Made by a program: the position numbers and the translations under genes. A DNA stretch of 64,000 nucleotides. Origin: Acidobacteriota bacterium. Its GTDB lineage: Bacteria; Acidobacteriota; Terriglobia; Terriglobales; Acidobacteriaceae. The stretch is taken from assembly GCA_013285705.1 (NCBI GenBank), contig JABDHA010000006.1, forward strand, positions 1-64,000. Reading direction: 5' to 3'. The notes under the pieces were generated by a model, which had not been told where the DNA came from, ran no database searches, and saw nothing but the letters and a program-made list of their open reading frames with translations. Positions 28,970 through 38,692 of the stretch are shown here, one piece after another. Position 1 is the first letter of the stretch, and each line of letters begins with the position of its first letter.

Positions 28970-30541
28970 ATGATCAAGCCTCTTCGCCGGTGGTTCCGTG
29001 TTCCGCTTTTCCTGCTGGCTCTCGCAGCGGGGCTCATCGCCTTCGTAGTGCAATCGGGAGAGTTGGGTTCAGCCGACACACAACATCGGCTTCAATCGAC
29101 TCATTCCTTCTGGACTGCGGAGCCCCCGGTATTTCCGCAGGAGTTTCCCGAATTCGGCGTGCATGGCAGTGGAGGCAGGTTACAGAGTTGGTATGGTATC
29201 GGGCAGTCGCTGCTCATGCTGCCTGCGGACTTGGTTGGTGCGTATGTGGAGCGGCTTCCGGTGTTTGCTGACTACAACGGGAACGATCCCAGCGTTCGCA
29301 ACATCATCGTCAGCTACAGTACAAACATCCTTGTCAGCGTGTTGACCTCGCTGGTTTGCTTCCGATTTCTGCGGCAATTGGGCTTTAAGGAGAAGCATGC
29401 CATTGCCGGGGTTCTGGCGCTGCTGCTCGCGACGACGCACCTGCATTACATGCAGAACATGATGGAGAACAACTACATCTTTCTGTTGACGCTGACCGGC
29501 CTCTCTTATCAATACGAATGGTTGCGCAACGATAGTCGGCGCGCTCTCCTGGTTGGCTCAGGCGCTTTCGGGCTGAACCTGCTGACGCGACTCACCACAG
29601 GCATGGACCTGCTGGCTGGAGCCCTCTTCATGTTGCTTGTCCTGTGGTTCGAAGGGATTCGGGGGCGAGTTCTCTGGAGCCGGTGTCGGACCTACATCGT
29701 AGCCGGTCTCCCGGTGTATGCGTTTTTCGGATTCATTGACCGCTGGTATCAGTACCATCGTTTCGGATCGTTCTTTAACACCTACGTGAGTGTGGTCGCT
29801 CGCGAAACCCGGCAACGAAATCCATCTCTGCCTGCCAGCTATCCATTCGAGACCCCATTTCATGTCGGTTTTTTCGGGGCGTTATTCGCACCCGAGAAGT
29901 CGATTTTCCTCTTCGACCCGTTGCTGATTCTCATGATTTTGCTCGCCGTCGTAGCCTGGAAGCGGTTCAGTCCAGCCGTTAAGGCGTATGCAATCACGGT
30001 TTGTATCTTGCTGTTTGCATACATCAGCTTCTATGCCCGATATACGGTGTGGAGCGGTGATTTCGCCTGGGGTGATCGCTACGTTTCAACGACCGTTGAA
30101 TTTGTGGCCCTGCTCGCAGTTCCCTTGCTGCTACGTTATCGCAGCGAGATTGGGTCTCTCGTTTGGACAACAGGAATAGCGCTCATAGCAATCAGCACTG
30201 CGGTACAAATCGCATCGCTGGCCTTCTGGCTGCCCCTCGAAATTTACCAGATGGAGACACTCGGTCATCCAACTTTCGTCATTGCCTTGCGCATGCGGAA
30301 TATTGTTGCCTTCGCGTTCGGAAAAATGGATGTCTGGGGCCTGAGTAATCACGCCATGACTGAGGATCCATGGGACTACGTCCACATCACCACTTGGAAT
30401 TTCCTGCCCTTTTTACTGAAGCGGGTAGGTGTGGCGCCCGCGAAGATCGTGCACCTGGCATTCGCCGTATGGAGCGCAGGCCTGGCTGCGTTAGCGATCG
30501 TTCTTTGGCGACTCCGCCAAGTGTCTGCGCAACTGGATTAG
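28970..30541 (+). CDS. polytopic membrane protein, glycosyltransferase-39/PMT-like
   Basis: 523-aa multi-TM protein with mannosyltransferase-like layout (EFPEFGVHGSGGRLQSWYGIGQSLLMLPADLVGA). Confidence 0.6.
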   Translation: MIKPLRRWFRVPLFLLALAAGLIAFVVQSGELGSADTQHRLQSTHSFWTAEPPVFPQEFPEFGVHGSGGRLQSWYGIGQSLLMLPADLVGAYVERLPVFADYNGNDPSVRNIIVSYSTNILVSVLTSLVCFRFLRQLGFKEKHAIAGVLALLLATTHLHYMQNMMENNYIFLLTLTGLSYQYEWLRNDSRRALLVGSGAFGLNLLTRLTTGMDLLAGALFMLLVLWFEGIRGRVLWSRCRTYIVAGLPVYAFFGFIDRWYQYHRFGSFFNTYVSVVARETRQRNPSLPASYPFETPFHVGFFGALFAPEKSIFLFDPLLILMILLAVVAWKRFSPAVKAYAITVCILLFAYISFYARYTVWSGDFAWGDRYVSTTVEFVALLAVPLLLRYRSEIGSLVWTTGIALIAISTAVQIASLAFWLPLEIYQMETLGHPTFVIALRMRNIVAFAFGKMDVWGLSNHAMTEDPWDYVHITTWNFLPFLLKRVGVAPAKIVHLAFAVWSAGLAALAIVLWRLRQVSAQLD

Positions 30542-30554
30542 AGCATCTTCCTGT

Positions 30555-31706
30555 TCACTCTTGCGTGATGATGTGAACGTCAATAAAGGGCACATCTTGG
30601 AGAAAGCGTTGAATCGCCCAGTAATATAGATATTTTCGAATCCCGCGAATTGCGGAGCGTCCGAAAATCACCTGCGTTGCTCTTTTCTCACGAACAAATG
30701 CGGCTACTGCCAGCGGCACACTCCGCCCTTTTAATTCAATGATCTCAGCTTCAAGATTTCGGGCGAACTGCTGATTGATCGCCAGGGTCCGCTCCTGTTC
30801 TTCCGTGCGCGTTTGCCCTAAATCGACGTGGACAACGTAGAGATCGCCCCCGATGCCTTGGGCCATCCGTGCGCCCCGGGCAATGAGTTGTTGCGATGCC
30901 GGGTTGGAGCTGATGCAGACAACCACGCATTCATGCACTGCCCAGTGCCCGCCCAGTTTCTTCTTTCTTACGTAGTCATCCAAATTTCGGTCAACGGCGC
31001 GCGCAACTTGTTGCAAAGCCATTTCTCTGAGGGCAATTAAGTTCCCACGCCGGAAAAAATTCGTGAGTGCCTGTTCTGCCCTGTCAATGGGATAGATGTC
31101 GCCCCTGCGCATTCTCGTCTGCAGGGCCTCCGGAGTCAGATCTGCCATCACGATCTCATCTGCTTTTTGCAAGACCCAGTCGGGAATCATCTCTCGGACG
31201 GTAATTCCCGTCAAGCTCTGGACGGTGGGGCTGGCGCTCTCAATATGCTGAATATTGATTGTGGACAGGACATCGATCTTGGCGTCAAGCAGTTCCAGAA
31301 CATCTTCATAGCGTTTCGCATATTTGCTGCCTTCGATGTTGGTATGAGCCAGTTCATCCACGATTACAACCTGGGGCGCCCGCGCGATGATGGCATCCAC
31401 GTCCATTTCCTCAAAGACTGTGCCGCGGAATTCCAGCGAACGTCGTTGTACCGTCTCAAGTTTAGAGGCCAGTTCTGCCGTCGGAACACGCCCGTGAGTT
31501 TCGACGATTCCAATCACGACATCTTCACCGCGTTGACGACGGCGTATCGCTTCGCTGAGCATGCTATAAGTTTTGCCAACGCCAGGAGCGTATCCCAAAA
31601 AGATCTTGAATAGCCCCTTTGCTTTGGCAGGTGCCACCTTTTCGAGCCAGTTCTCAGGCGTCTCATGTTCAAAAGGCGAGTTGTCCGCTCTGGAGGGCAT
31701 ATCCAT
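30555..31706 (-). CDS. truncated KdpD: N-terminal KdpD domain plus USP domain, no kinase
   Basis: KGLFKIFLGYAPGVGKTYSMLSEAIRRRQRGEDVVIGIVETHGR (Walker A), VVIVDELAHTN (Walker B), QHIESASPTVQSLTGITVREMIPDWVL, then a USP-like domain; ends at 383 aa. Confidence 0.92.
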   Translation of the reverse strand: MDMPSRADNSPFEHETPENWLEKVAPAKAKGLFKIFLGYAPGVGKTYSMLSEAIRRRQRGEDVVIGIVETHGRVPTAELASKLETVQRRSLEFRGTVFEEMDVDAIIARAPQVVIVDELAHTNIEGSKYAKRYEDVLELLDAKIDVLSTINIQHIESASPTVQSLTGITVREMIPDWVLQKADEIVMADLTPEALQTRMRRGDIYPIDRAEQALTNFFRRGNLIALREMALQQVARAVDRNLDDYVRKKKLGGHWAVHECVVVCISSNPASQQLIARGARMAQGIGGDLYVVHVDLGQTRTEEQERTLAINQQFARNLEAEIIELKGRSVPLAVAAFVREKRATQVIFGRSAIRGIRKYLYYWAIQRFLQDVPFIDVHIITQE

Positions 31707-31718
31707 TACAATGACGCC

Positions 31719-33158
31719 GTGAACCGGCGTTGGGTATTAGAGCTCGTTAGATATGTGTGCGCCACTGCTGTCATCGGATGCATCGTCCTCATCTATTTCA
31801 AGTGGATCCATGTCAACCCGACCACGGTTGCTCTCACATTCTTACTCGGGATCCTTTTCATTGCCAACCGTTTTGGCCTTCGCTACTCCGTTTATATGTC
31901 GTTTCTTGCGGCATTGGCTTTCAACTTCTTTTTCCTTCCACCGGTCGAAACACTTACCATTGCCGATCCCCAAAACTGGGTGGCACTCCTGGCCTTCCTG
32001 ACTGCAGGCGTCCTGGCAAGCCATCTATCGGAGCGGATAAGACGTGAGGTTCGGGCAACAGACCAACGTAGGCGTGAAGTCGAGCGACTGTACGACTTCA
32101 GCCAAAGAATTCTCACATCCGATCGGCTCGCAGACCTTTTGAACGCCATGCCCAGCCACATTGCCTCTTTATTCCAAAATGAAGCAGCGGATATCTACCT
32201 TCTGGAAAGTGACAGGGTGTATCGTTCACCGTCCGATAGCGGAAGTATCACCACGGAAGAGCTGCGTAAGGTCGCGAATCGTGGGGAGATACGCTGTGCT
32301 GGTGCCAAAGACCTGTGTATTGCTCCACTGTTGCAGGGGGGGCGGCCTATTGGCGCGATAGGTATCGCAGGAAACGTACCCTCTAGAGAGACGATCGACG
32401 CCCTGAGCGGCTTGATAGCCCTTGCCGTAGAGCGAAGCATTACGGGGGAGCACTTGGCTCGTACCGAAGCAGCCCAGGAAAGTAAGCGAATGAGAGCCGC
32501 GCTGCTCGATTCTGTCACGCATGAACTGCGTACACCATTGAGGGCTATTACCGAATCGGTCACGAACTTAACATCCGGCACGATCCAAGACTCGGCGACG
32601 AAAGAAGAGATGTTGGCGATGATCGAGGAACAGACCGCGCGAATGAACCGCTTGATCGCCCAGGCCGTCGAGGTCGCACAGTTAGATGCGCAACAAATCG
32701 AACCGCGGCTCGAACCGGCGCAGATGAAAGACGTCGTTCAGGAAGCGATTGCAGAGTGTCAGGCGCTCCTCAAGAAGCACCCTGTCGATGTACGTCTTCC
32801 TTCCACGCTGCCGGCAGTGCGTATGGACCTCAAGTTGATTCAGAAGGTCCTTCGCAACCTGCTTGAAAATGCCGCCAAATATTCCGAGGATGAGGAACCG
32901 ATATTCATCAGCGCAGAAGTACAAGGATCTCTTCTGGTAACGAGCGTTGCAGATCGCGGAAGCGGCATAGACGACTTTGATAAATCTCTCATCTTCGACA
33001 AATTCTACCGAGGGCAAGGTCAGCGCTACCGCGTGCAGGGAACCGGCATGGGCCTTGCAATTGTAAAGGCTATTGTTGACGCTCACGGTGGCAAAGTTGA
33101 AGTGACCAGCCAACTTGGAATAGGATCTGTGTTTTCTTTTTCTTTGCCAACTACGTGA
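31719..33158 (+). CDS. sensor histidine kinase with DUF4118-like membrane region and GAF-like domain (C-terminal KdpD equivalent)
   Basis: Four TM segments resembling the KdpD membrane part; DSVTHELRTPLRAI H-box; NLLENAAKYS N-box; DRGSGI and GTGMGLAIVKAIVDAHGG G-boxes. GTG 31719 proposed; ATG 31665 is in frame but overlaps the divergent gene. Confidence 0.88.
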   Translation: MNRRWVLELVRYVCATAVIGCIVLIYFKWIHVNPTTVALTFLLGILFIANRFGLRYSVYMSFLAALAFNFFFLPPVETLTIADPQNWVALLAFLTAGVLASHLSERIRREVRATDQRRREVERLYDFSQRILTSDRLADLLNAMPSHIASLFQNEAADIYLLESDRVYRSPSDSGSITTEELRKVANRGEIRCAGAKDLCIAPLLQGGRPIGAIGIAGNVPSRETIDALSGLIALAVERSITGEHLARTEAAQESKRMRAALLDSVTHELRTPLRAITESVTNLTSGTIQDSATKEEMLAMIEEQTARMNRLIAQAVEVAQLDAQQIEPRLEPAQMKDVVQEAIAECQALLKKHPVDVRLPSTLPAVRMDLKLIQKVLRNLLENAAKYSEDEEPIFISAEVQGSLLVTSVADRGSGIDDFDKSLIFDKFYRGQGQRYRVQGTGMGLAIVKAIVDAHGGKVEVTSQLGIGSVFSFSLPTT

Positions 33159-33238
33159 CATGTACTCTTTAGTCCGATAAAGAAGCTGTAACCTTATCCA
33201 CATTGATAGAGTCTCAGTGTCGGGGGAGTTAAAGTTTC

Positions 33239-34984
33239 ATGGTCTTGTTCGTTTTGGCCTATCTGGGCGGTGTTCTTACAATTCTGAGCCCGTGTATCCT
33301 CCCGATTCTGCCCTTCACCTTCGCGCGCGCCGACCAGCCCTTCCGAAAAACCGGCTTGCCGCTGCTGCTGAGCATGGCCATCACATTCGCCGCTGTGGCT
33401 TCCATCGCTGTAGCCGGCGGCTCATGGCTGGTGCGTGCGAATCAGTATGGACGCATCGCCGCTCTCATCGTCTTTGCACTGTTGGGACTGTCTCTTCTCT
33501 GGCCCGCATTTGCCGAAAGACTCTCACGGCCGTTTGTACGACTCGGCAGCCGTCTCACACAGAGTGCATCGACTGATTCTCGCAGCATTGTGTGGCAGTC
33601 GCTCTTGCTCGGCGTTGCCACCGGCCTGCTCTGGGCACCGTGCGCAGGTCCGATCCTCGGCCTCATCCTCACTGGCGCGGCCCTGCAAGGCGCAAGCGCC
33701 CACACCTCGGTGCTTCTGCTGATCTATGCCGCAGGTGCGGCGACATCCCTGGCCGTGGCACTGCTCGCAGGCGGCCGTGTCTTTGCTGCCATGAAGCGTT
33801 CGCTTGGCGCAGAAGAGTGGGTACGCCGGATTCTCGGTGTGGCTGTTCTCGCTGCCGTAATTGCGGTCGCTTTTGGACTCGACCGCGGTATCCTGACGCG
33901 CATTTCGCTCGCCAGTACATCGGGCGTAGAGCAGAAGCTGCTCGATCGCCTGCACCCAAAGGTCCTGCGCATTCCCGATCAGACTCTCACCATCACGGAT
34001 ACAGGAGAGACACTCACGGACAGCTCCGTGTTATCCAGCCTGTCAGGAGCTACAGCCTGGATTAATTCGCCACCACTGACCGCCGATCAACTCAAAGGCA
34101 AGGTGGTTGTCATCGACTTCTGGACATATTCCTGCATCAACTGCCTGCGCGCCCTGCCCTACACTCGCGCGTGGGCGGAGAAGTACAAAAACAGCGGGCT
34201 TGTCGTCATCGGTGTTCACACTCCGGAGTTCCCTTTCGAGAAAGACCTGTCAAATGTGCAGAAGGCCGTCCGCGATTTAGGAATTACTTACCCTGTGGCG
34301 CTCGACAACAACTACTCGATCTGGACCGCCTTCAGCAATGAATACTGGCCCGCGCACTATTTCATCGATGTAAATGGCAAAGTCCGCTACCACCATTTCG
34401 GTGAGGGAGAATACGACCAGTCCGAGCAATGGATTCAGGAACTCCTGAAGGAGCGCCCGAACGAGCAATCGCTTCCTGGTGGAATTGTGAACGTCAGCGC
34501 GCAGGGTGCCGAAGCCGCGCCGGATACGAGCGAGGTGCAATCTCCGGAAACCTATGTTGGTTATGAGCGGGCACAGAACTTTGCATCCCCTGGTGGTTTC
34601 AAGCAGAACAAAGCCAGCCTCTATATCATCCCCGCCAGCCTCGAGCTGAATCAGTGGGGGCTTGCCGGTAACTGGATTGATCACGATCAAACCGCAGTGC
34701 TTGTCTCTCCGCAGGGAAAGATTGCGTTCCGCTTTCACGCGCGCGATCTGCATCTGGTCCTCGGGCCCACGGCTGATGGAAAGCCCGTGCGCTTTCGCGT
34801 AACCATCGACGGCCACGCGCCCGGTGAAAATCATGGAGTGGATACCGACGAGCAAGGCAACGGCGTCGTTACCGAGCATCGCCTGTATCAACTAGTCAGG
34901 CAAAAAGGGACTATCATGGATCGCGTCTTCGAGATCGAGTTTCTCGATCCAGGTGCGCAGGCGTTCGCCTTCACCTTCGGGTGA
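33239..34984 (+). CDS. DipZ-like CcdA/DsbD - thioredoxin-like (TlpA) - C-terminal sandwich domain protein
   Basis: GGVLTILSPCILPILPF and GLLWAPCAGPILG (CcdA); VVIDFWTYSCINCLRALPYTRAW (TlpA-type); C-terminal GKIAFRFHARDLHLVLGP domain. Confidence 0.9.
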   Translation: MVLFVLAYLGGVLTILSPCILPILPFTFARADQPFRKTGLPLLLSMAITFAAVASIAVAGGSWLVRANQYGRIAALIVFALLGLSLLWPAFAERLSRPFVRLGSRLTQSASTDSRSIVWQSLLLGVATGLLWAPCAGPILGLILTGAALQGASAHTSVLLLIYAAGAATSLAVALLAGGRVFAAMKRSLGAEEWVRRILGVAVLAAVIAVAFGLDRGILTRISLASTSGVEQKLLDRLHPKVLRIPDQTLTITDTGETLTDSSVLSSLSGATAWINSPPLTADQLKGKVVVIDFWTYSCINCLRALPYTRAWAEKYKNSGLVVIGVHTPEFPFEKDLSNVQKAVRDLGITYPVALDNNYSIWTAFSNEYWPAHYFIDVNGKVRYHHFGEGEYDQSEQWIQELLKERPNEQSLPGGIVNVSAQGAEAAPDTSEVQSPETYVGYERAQNFASPGGFKQNKASLYIIPASLELNQWGLAGNWIDHDQTAVLVSPQGKIAFRFHARDLHLVLGPTADGKPVRFRVTIDGHAPGENHGVDTDEQGNGVVTEHRLYQLVRQKGTIMDRVFEIEFLDPGAQAFAFTFG

Positions 34985-34993
34985 GCTCGACGT

Positions 34994-35587
34994 ATGAATC
35001 AGGAGATGATGATGACCGAAGACAATTCGAAAATTAGCCGCCGAATGTTTGTCATTACTGGCGCTGCTGCCGCTGCCGGAGTTGCCCTTCGCTTACACCG
35101 CATTCGCCCCGTCGAAGCGAAAGATGTAGCTCCGAAACAGGTGAAACTCGTTCAGTTCTCCGACTCCGGCCAACGGGAAGACCTCATCACGGTTCCCATG
35201 ATCGTCAAGAGCGACGCCGAGTGGAAGGAACAATTGCCACCGGATACTTTCATCGTTACGCGTCACGCCGGCACGGAACGGCCCTACTCAGGACAATACT
35301 GGAACCTGCACGATAAGGGGTTGTACCGCTGCATCTGCTGCGACACGGCTCTCTTCAATTCGGACACAAAGTTCGAATCCGGCACCGGCTGGCCGAGCTT
35401 TTGGCAGCCAATCGCCAAAGAGAATGTCCATGAAATTTCCGATATGTCGTTGGGCATGGTGCGAACCGCGGTTTCCTGCCGAAGATGTGAGGCTCATTTA
35501 GGACACGTCTTCGACGATGGCCCAAGACCAACAGGCCTTCGCTATTGCATGAACTCAGTCTCGCTGAAATTTGCGAAATCTGCCTGA
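34994..35587 (+). CDS. msrB: exported peptide-methionine (R)-S-oxide reductase (MsrB) with Tat-like signal
   Basis: SRRMFVITGAAAAAGVAL; RCICCDTALFNSDTKFESGTGWPSFWQPI; CRRCEAHLGHVFDDGPRPTGLRYCMNSVSLKF. True start may be ATG 35009 or 35012 after aggag. Confidence 0.92.
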   Translation: MNQEMMMTEDNSKISRRMFVITGAAAAAGVALRLHRIRPVEAKDVAPKQVKLVQFSDSGQREDLITVPMIVKSDAEWKEQLPPDTFIVTRHAGTERPYSGQYWNLHDKGLYRCICCDTALFNSDTKFESGTGWPSFWQPIAKENVHEISDMSLGMVRTAVSCRRCEAHLGHVFDDGPRPTGLRYCMNSVSLKFAKSA

Positions 35588-35627
35588 CATCTTGGTAGAC
35601 AAGAAAGACCGTCAACCGGATTCCGCA

Positions 35628-37007
35628 TTAGCGCGGGATTTGTCCGATCGTTTTTATGAGATCGCCTTGCGCCAGCGATAAGCTGAGATTCGCTTCAAGC
35701 GACGAGGCTTCAGCCGAAATTACTTTCGCATGTGCTTCAGAGCGAGCCGACGCGAGAGCCTCGTTCTGCTCGAATTGACGATCTGCGAGACGAGCAGCTT
35801 CCGTTCTCACCTTCAGTGCTTCTTCCGCTACTCCAACCAGATCCTGCAATTGTTCAACCTTGTCGTAAGCCTTTTCCACCTGAACGGCTACGCCTTCTTC
35901 CACCTTGGTGAGATTGAGTTCGGCCTCTGAAAGCAAGGTCCGCGAGTCTCTAACCTCGGCTTCGCGCTTGCCTCCATCAAACAGGTCGTATGAGAAAGTG
36001 ATGCCGAAGGTACCGAAGTTGTGAACCAGGAAAGGAATTCCACTCTGATAGCTGTATCGTGCGAGGCCAGTGATGTCGGGAATATAAGCATCCTTCGCAC
36101 CCGCCAGCCCCGCCCTGGCCTTGACGACGGCCTGTTGAGCCGCTCGAATTTCGGGGCTGCTTTCCTGCGCGATGCGGAGACATTCTTCGCGAGACGGAGC
36201 TGACAGCGACGTGGAGGCTTCCCTTTCGAGGTGGAGTTCCGTATTCAGTGGCAAACCTAACAGGTCGTCGAGTGTGATCATCAGATCGTGTATCTGAAGT
36301 TTCTGCGTCAGAGCAGCTTGCCTGGCGTCGAGCATGGATGCACGGCTCTCGAGTGCTACGACTTCCAGGGCACTCCCTTTTTCCACGTCATCGGTGCTTT
36401 CCTGCAACTTCACCTGGCTTGCGGCGACTTCTTCCGTCGCGGCCTGTTGTTTGAGTTGCGCAATCAGGATGCCGTAATACAGTTGCCGTACTTTGAGGGC
36501 GACTTCATTCTGCGTCTGATTCACCTGGATCTTTGCCGTGTTGATATCGGCGGTCGCGGCGCGATTGGATTCGTGAATCTTGAACATCTGCGTCAGCGGC
36601 TGAGTCAAACCGGTGCCGCTGGTGTAGCCAGTAAGGCCCCCCTGGTCAATGACCAGACTCTGTCCGGGAATGGACCCGGTGGCAGGATGGGTACCAAACG
36701 CACCGGCCGGGATCTGCACACCCTCAAGCTCCGTCAGGTGCAGCAGCGTGCTCTCGTTCTTGATGTTGGGAAAATAAGCGGAGCGTGCTATCTCCTTCTT
36801 GTGCTCGCTGTCGACAACGGAAAGTTGCGCCAGCTTCAAATCGCGGTTCTGATTGAGGGCGAGATCGATGGCCTGGGAAAGCGTCAGGTGATACGGTGCA
36901 CCGGTCTGAGCCGGGACGGTTTGGCAGGCGCTGAACAATGGAGGAAAGCAAAGAAGCGTCGGTAGCAGAACTCTCAACGGGAAACGTCGCATTGTCTTAG
37001 GCCGCAT
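35628..37007 (-). CDS. TolC family outer membrane protein
   Basis: LTLSQAIDLALNQNRDLKLAQLSVVDSEHKKEIARSAYFPNI; long coiled-coil repeats. Confidence 0.9.
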   Translation of the reverse strand: MRPKTMRRFPLRVLLPTLLCFPPLFSACQTVPAQTGAPYHLTLSQAIDLALNQNRDLKLAQLSVVDSEHKKEIARSAYFPNIKNESTLLHLTELEGVQIPAGAFGTHPATGSIPGQSLVIDQGGLTGYTSGTGLTQPLTQMFKIHESNRAATADINTAKIQVNQTQNEVALKVRQLYYGILIAQLKQQAATEEVAASQVKLQESTDDVEKGSALEVVALESRASMLDARQAALTQKLQIHDLMITLDDLLGLPLNTELHLEREASTSLSAPSREECLRIAQESSPEIRAAQQAVVKARAGLAGAKDAYIPDITGLARYSYQSGIPFLVHNFGTFGITFSYDLFDGGKREAEVRDSRTLLSEAELNLTKVEEGVAVQVEKAYDKVEQLQDLVGVAEEALKVRTEAARLADRQFEQNEALASARSEAHAKVISAEASSLEANLSLSLAQGDLIKTIGQIPR

Positions 37008-37039
37008 GTTAGATTCCTTCAAAATGCCTCTACCTTGTC

Positions 37040-38692
37040 TCAGGCTGGTACGGCTGCGGCCTTGATGACCTGCCGGTATTGAGTGGGGACAGGTGCCATG
37101 CACGCGATGACGATCAGGCAGCAGACGACCGCGAAAGCCACCAGCATAAAACTGTCGGTGATCGCCAGCGTGAACGCTTGTTGCCGGATCTGCAGAGTGA
37201 GAATTTCCCCTGCTCTGCCGCCCGCTGTCATCAGGCTCGGAGACTGACTCGACATCCCGGCAGTCAGGCCGAGCAGTCTTTGACCAGTTGCGGGTTCGCC
37301 AAGATGTACACCTTGCCCAAGGATGTTCGAGTGAAACTGTTCGCGCACCGAGAGAAAATGCCCCATGAAGGACGCGCCCATCTCTCCACCAAAAAGCCGG
37401 ACACTCTGGAAATAGCCGGCGAACGTAAGAACATCAATGGGACGGGTTAACGCGCCAGTATTCACGACTTCGAGAATGATCGCCCCCACCATTGAGTTAA
37501 AAGCCAGGGCCAGTCCAATCGCCATGATCCATTGCGAATTCCAGAAATTCGCACCCGACCAAGCGGATGACAGGTGAGCGTTCATCAGGCACGCCGTTGC
37601 GACTAGAGAGAATCCTGCCGTCATAATCAGTCGTGCATCAATGTATTTCAGCAGGTATATCGCAAGCAGGCCGAAGAGGCACTGCGGTAGTGCAACCTCG
37701 AGCATGACTGGGCCGGTTTGCAGCGGCAGATAGCCTTTGATGGTCCCGAGATAACTCGGCAGTACAACGACTGTCGCCAACATCACAAAACGAAAGCAGA
37801 CTAGGACCACTCCGAGCAAGAGAGTATTGCGCCGTACAAGAAATCGAAAATTGATGAGTGGGTTCGGCAGCACAAAATGCCTGACTACCGCCGCACCAAG
37901 CAGGAATAAACCAGACGCCAACAACGCGACGATAATTCCTGAATTTAGCCAGTCCAGTCTCTGACCTTGATCGAGAGCCATGTACATCAACGCGAATCCC
38001 AGGCTGAAATACAGAAAGCCTCTCCAGTTCGGCCTTGGCTGCCCCGGCTTCGGAGTGGGCAGCGGCTGCCACGGGATTCCGAAAAAGATCAGGACCATCA
38101 TCACCGGGGTCAGCACGGCGCTGTTCCAGAATATCCAGTGCCACGACAGATGATCCATGTACCACGCTTCGACCGCGGTTGAGAAATTGGTGATAAAAAC
38201 GATGTCCGCGGCATACATGGCAATGCCAACCAGAATGTAGCGCATGGGAAGATTGCGCAGGACGAAGGACAGAGTCAAAGGATAAAAGGTTCCGGCCGTC
38301 AGCCCCGCAAGTACCAGCAGAGTCAGCATCACCGGAAGGCTGGCAGCAAACGGCAGCAGGATGCAGATCACGGTAAAGATGGCTGCGCAGGCCAGCAGAA
38401 CGCGCCTCGCACCCAGCAGTCCGCCGAGATATACCGAGAACGGGCCAATGAACATCAGTGCTGCATTGAATGCCGTGCCGAGCCATGAGGCTTCGTCGAC
38501 CCCAAGGTGCAAATTTCCCCGCAGATCCGGCAGGCCGACGCTTATCAACCTGCCGGTGCTGGTCGCGATCAAGGCGCCGAGCAGCACGCCAAATACTCCA
38601 ATGATCGGGTGTGTCGTGATGACGCCCCGAGCCAGAGGAGGAGTGGTGGAAGCTGGCGGAGACGCAGGGCTGGAGGGTGACGGAGTGCTCAA
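37040..38692 (-). CDS. DHA2 (EmrB/QacA-like) MFS transporter
   Basis: LISVGLPDLRGNLHLGVDEASWLGTAFNAALMFIGPFSVYLGGLLGARRVLL; about 14 TM. TTG start overlapping the upstream stop (TTGA). Confidence 0.9.
   Translation of the reverse strand: MSTPSPSSPASPPASTTPPLARGVITTHPIIGVFGVLLGALIATSTGRLISVGLPDLRGNLHLGVDEASWLGTAFNAALMFIGPFSVYLGGLLGARRVLLACAAIFTVICILLPFAASLPVMLTLLVLAGLTAGTFYPLTLSFVLRNLPMRYILVGIAMYAADIVFITNFSTAVEAWYMDHLSWHWIFWNSAVLTPVMMVLIFFGIPWQPLPTPKPGQPRPNWRGFLYFSLGFALMYMALDQGQRLDWLNSGIIVALLASGLFLLGAAVVRHFVLPNPLINFRFLVRRNTLLLGVVLVCFRFVMLATVVVLPSYLGTIKGYLPLQTGPVMLEVALPQCLFGLLAIYLLKYIDARLIMTAGFSLVATACLMNAHLSSAWSGANFWNSQWIMAIGLALAFNSMVGAIILEVVNTGALTRPIDVLTFAGYFQSVRLFGGEMGASFMGHFLSVREQFHSNILGQGVHLGEPATGQRLLGLTAGMSSQSPSLMTAGGRAGEILTLQIRQQAFTLAITDSFMLVAFAVVCCLIVIACMAPVPTQYRQVIKAAAVPA

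Noticed and set aside
36288-36965. 225-aa plus-strand ORF
   Set aside because: Antisense to the TolC gene; no homology-like features.
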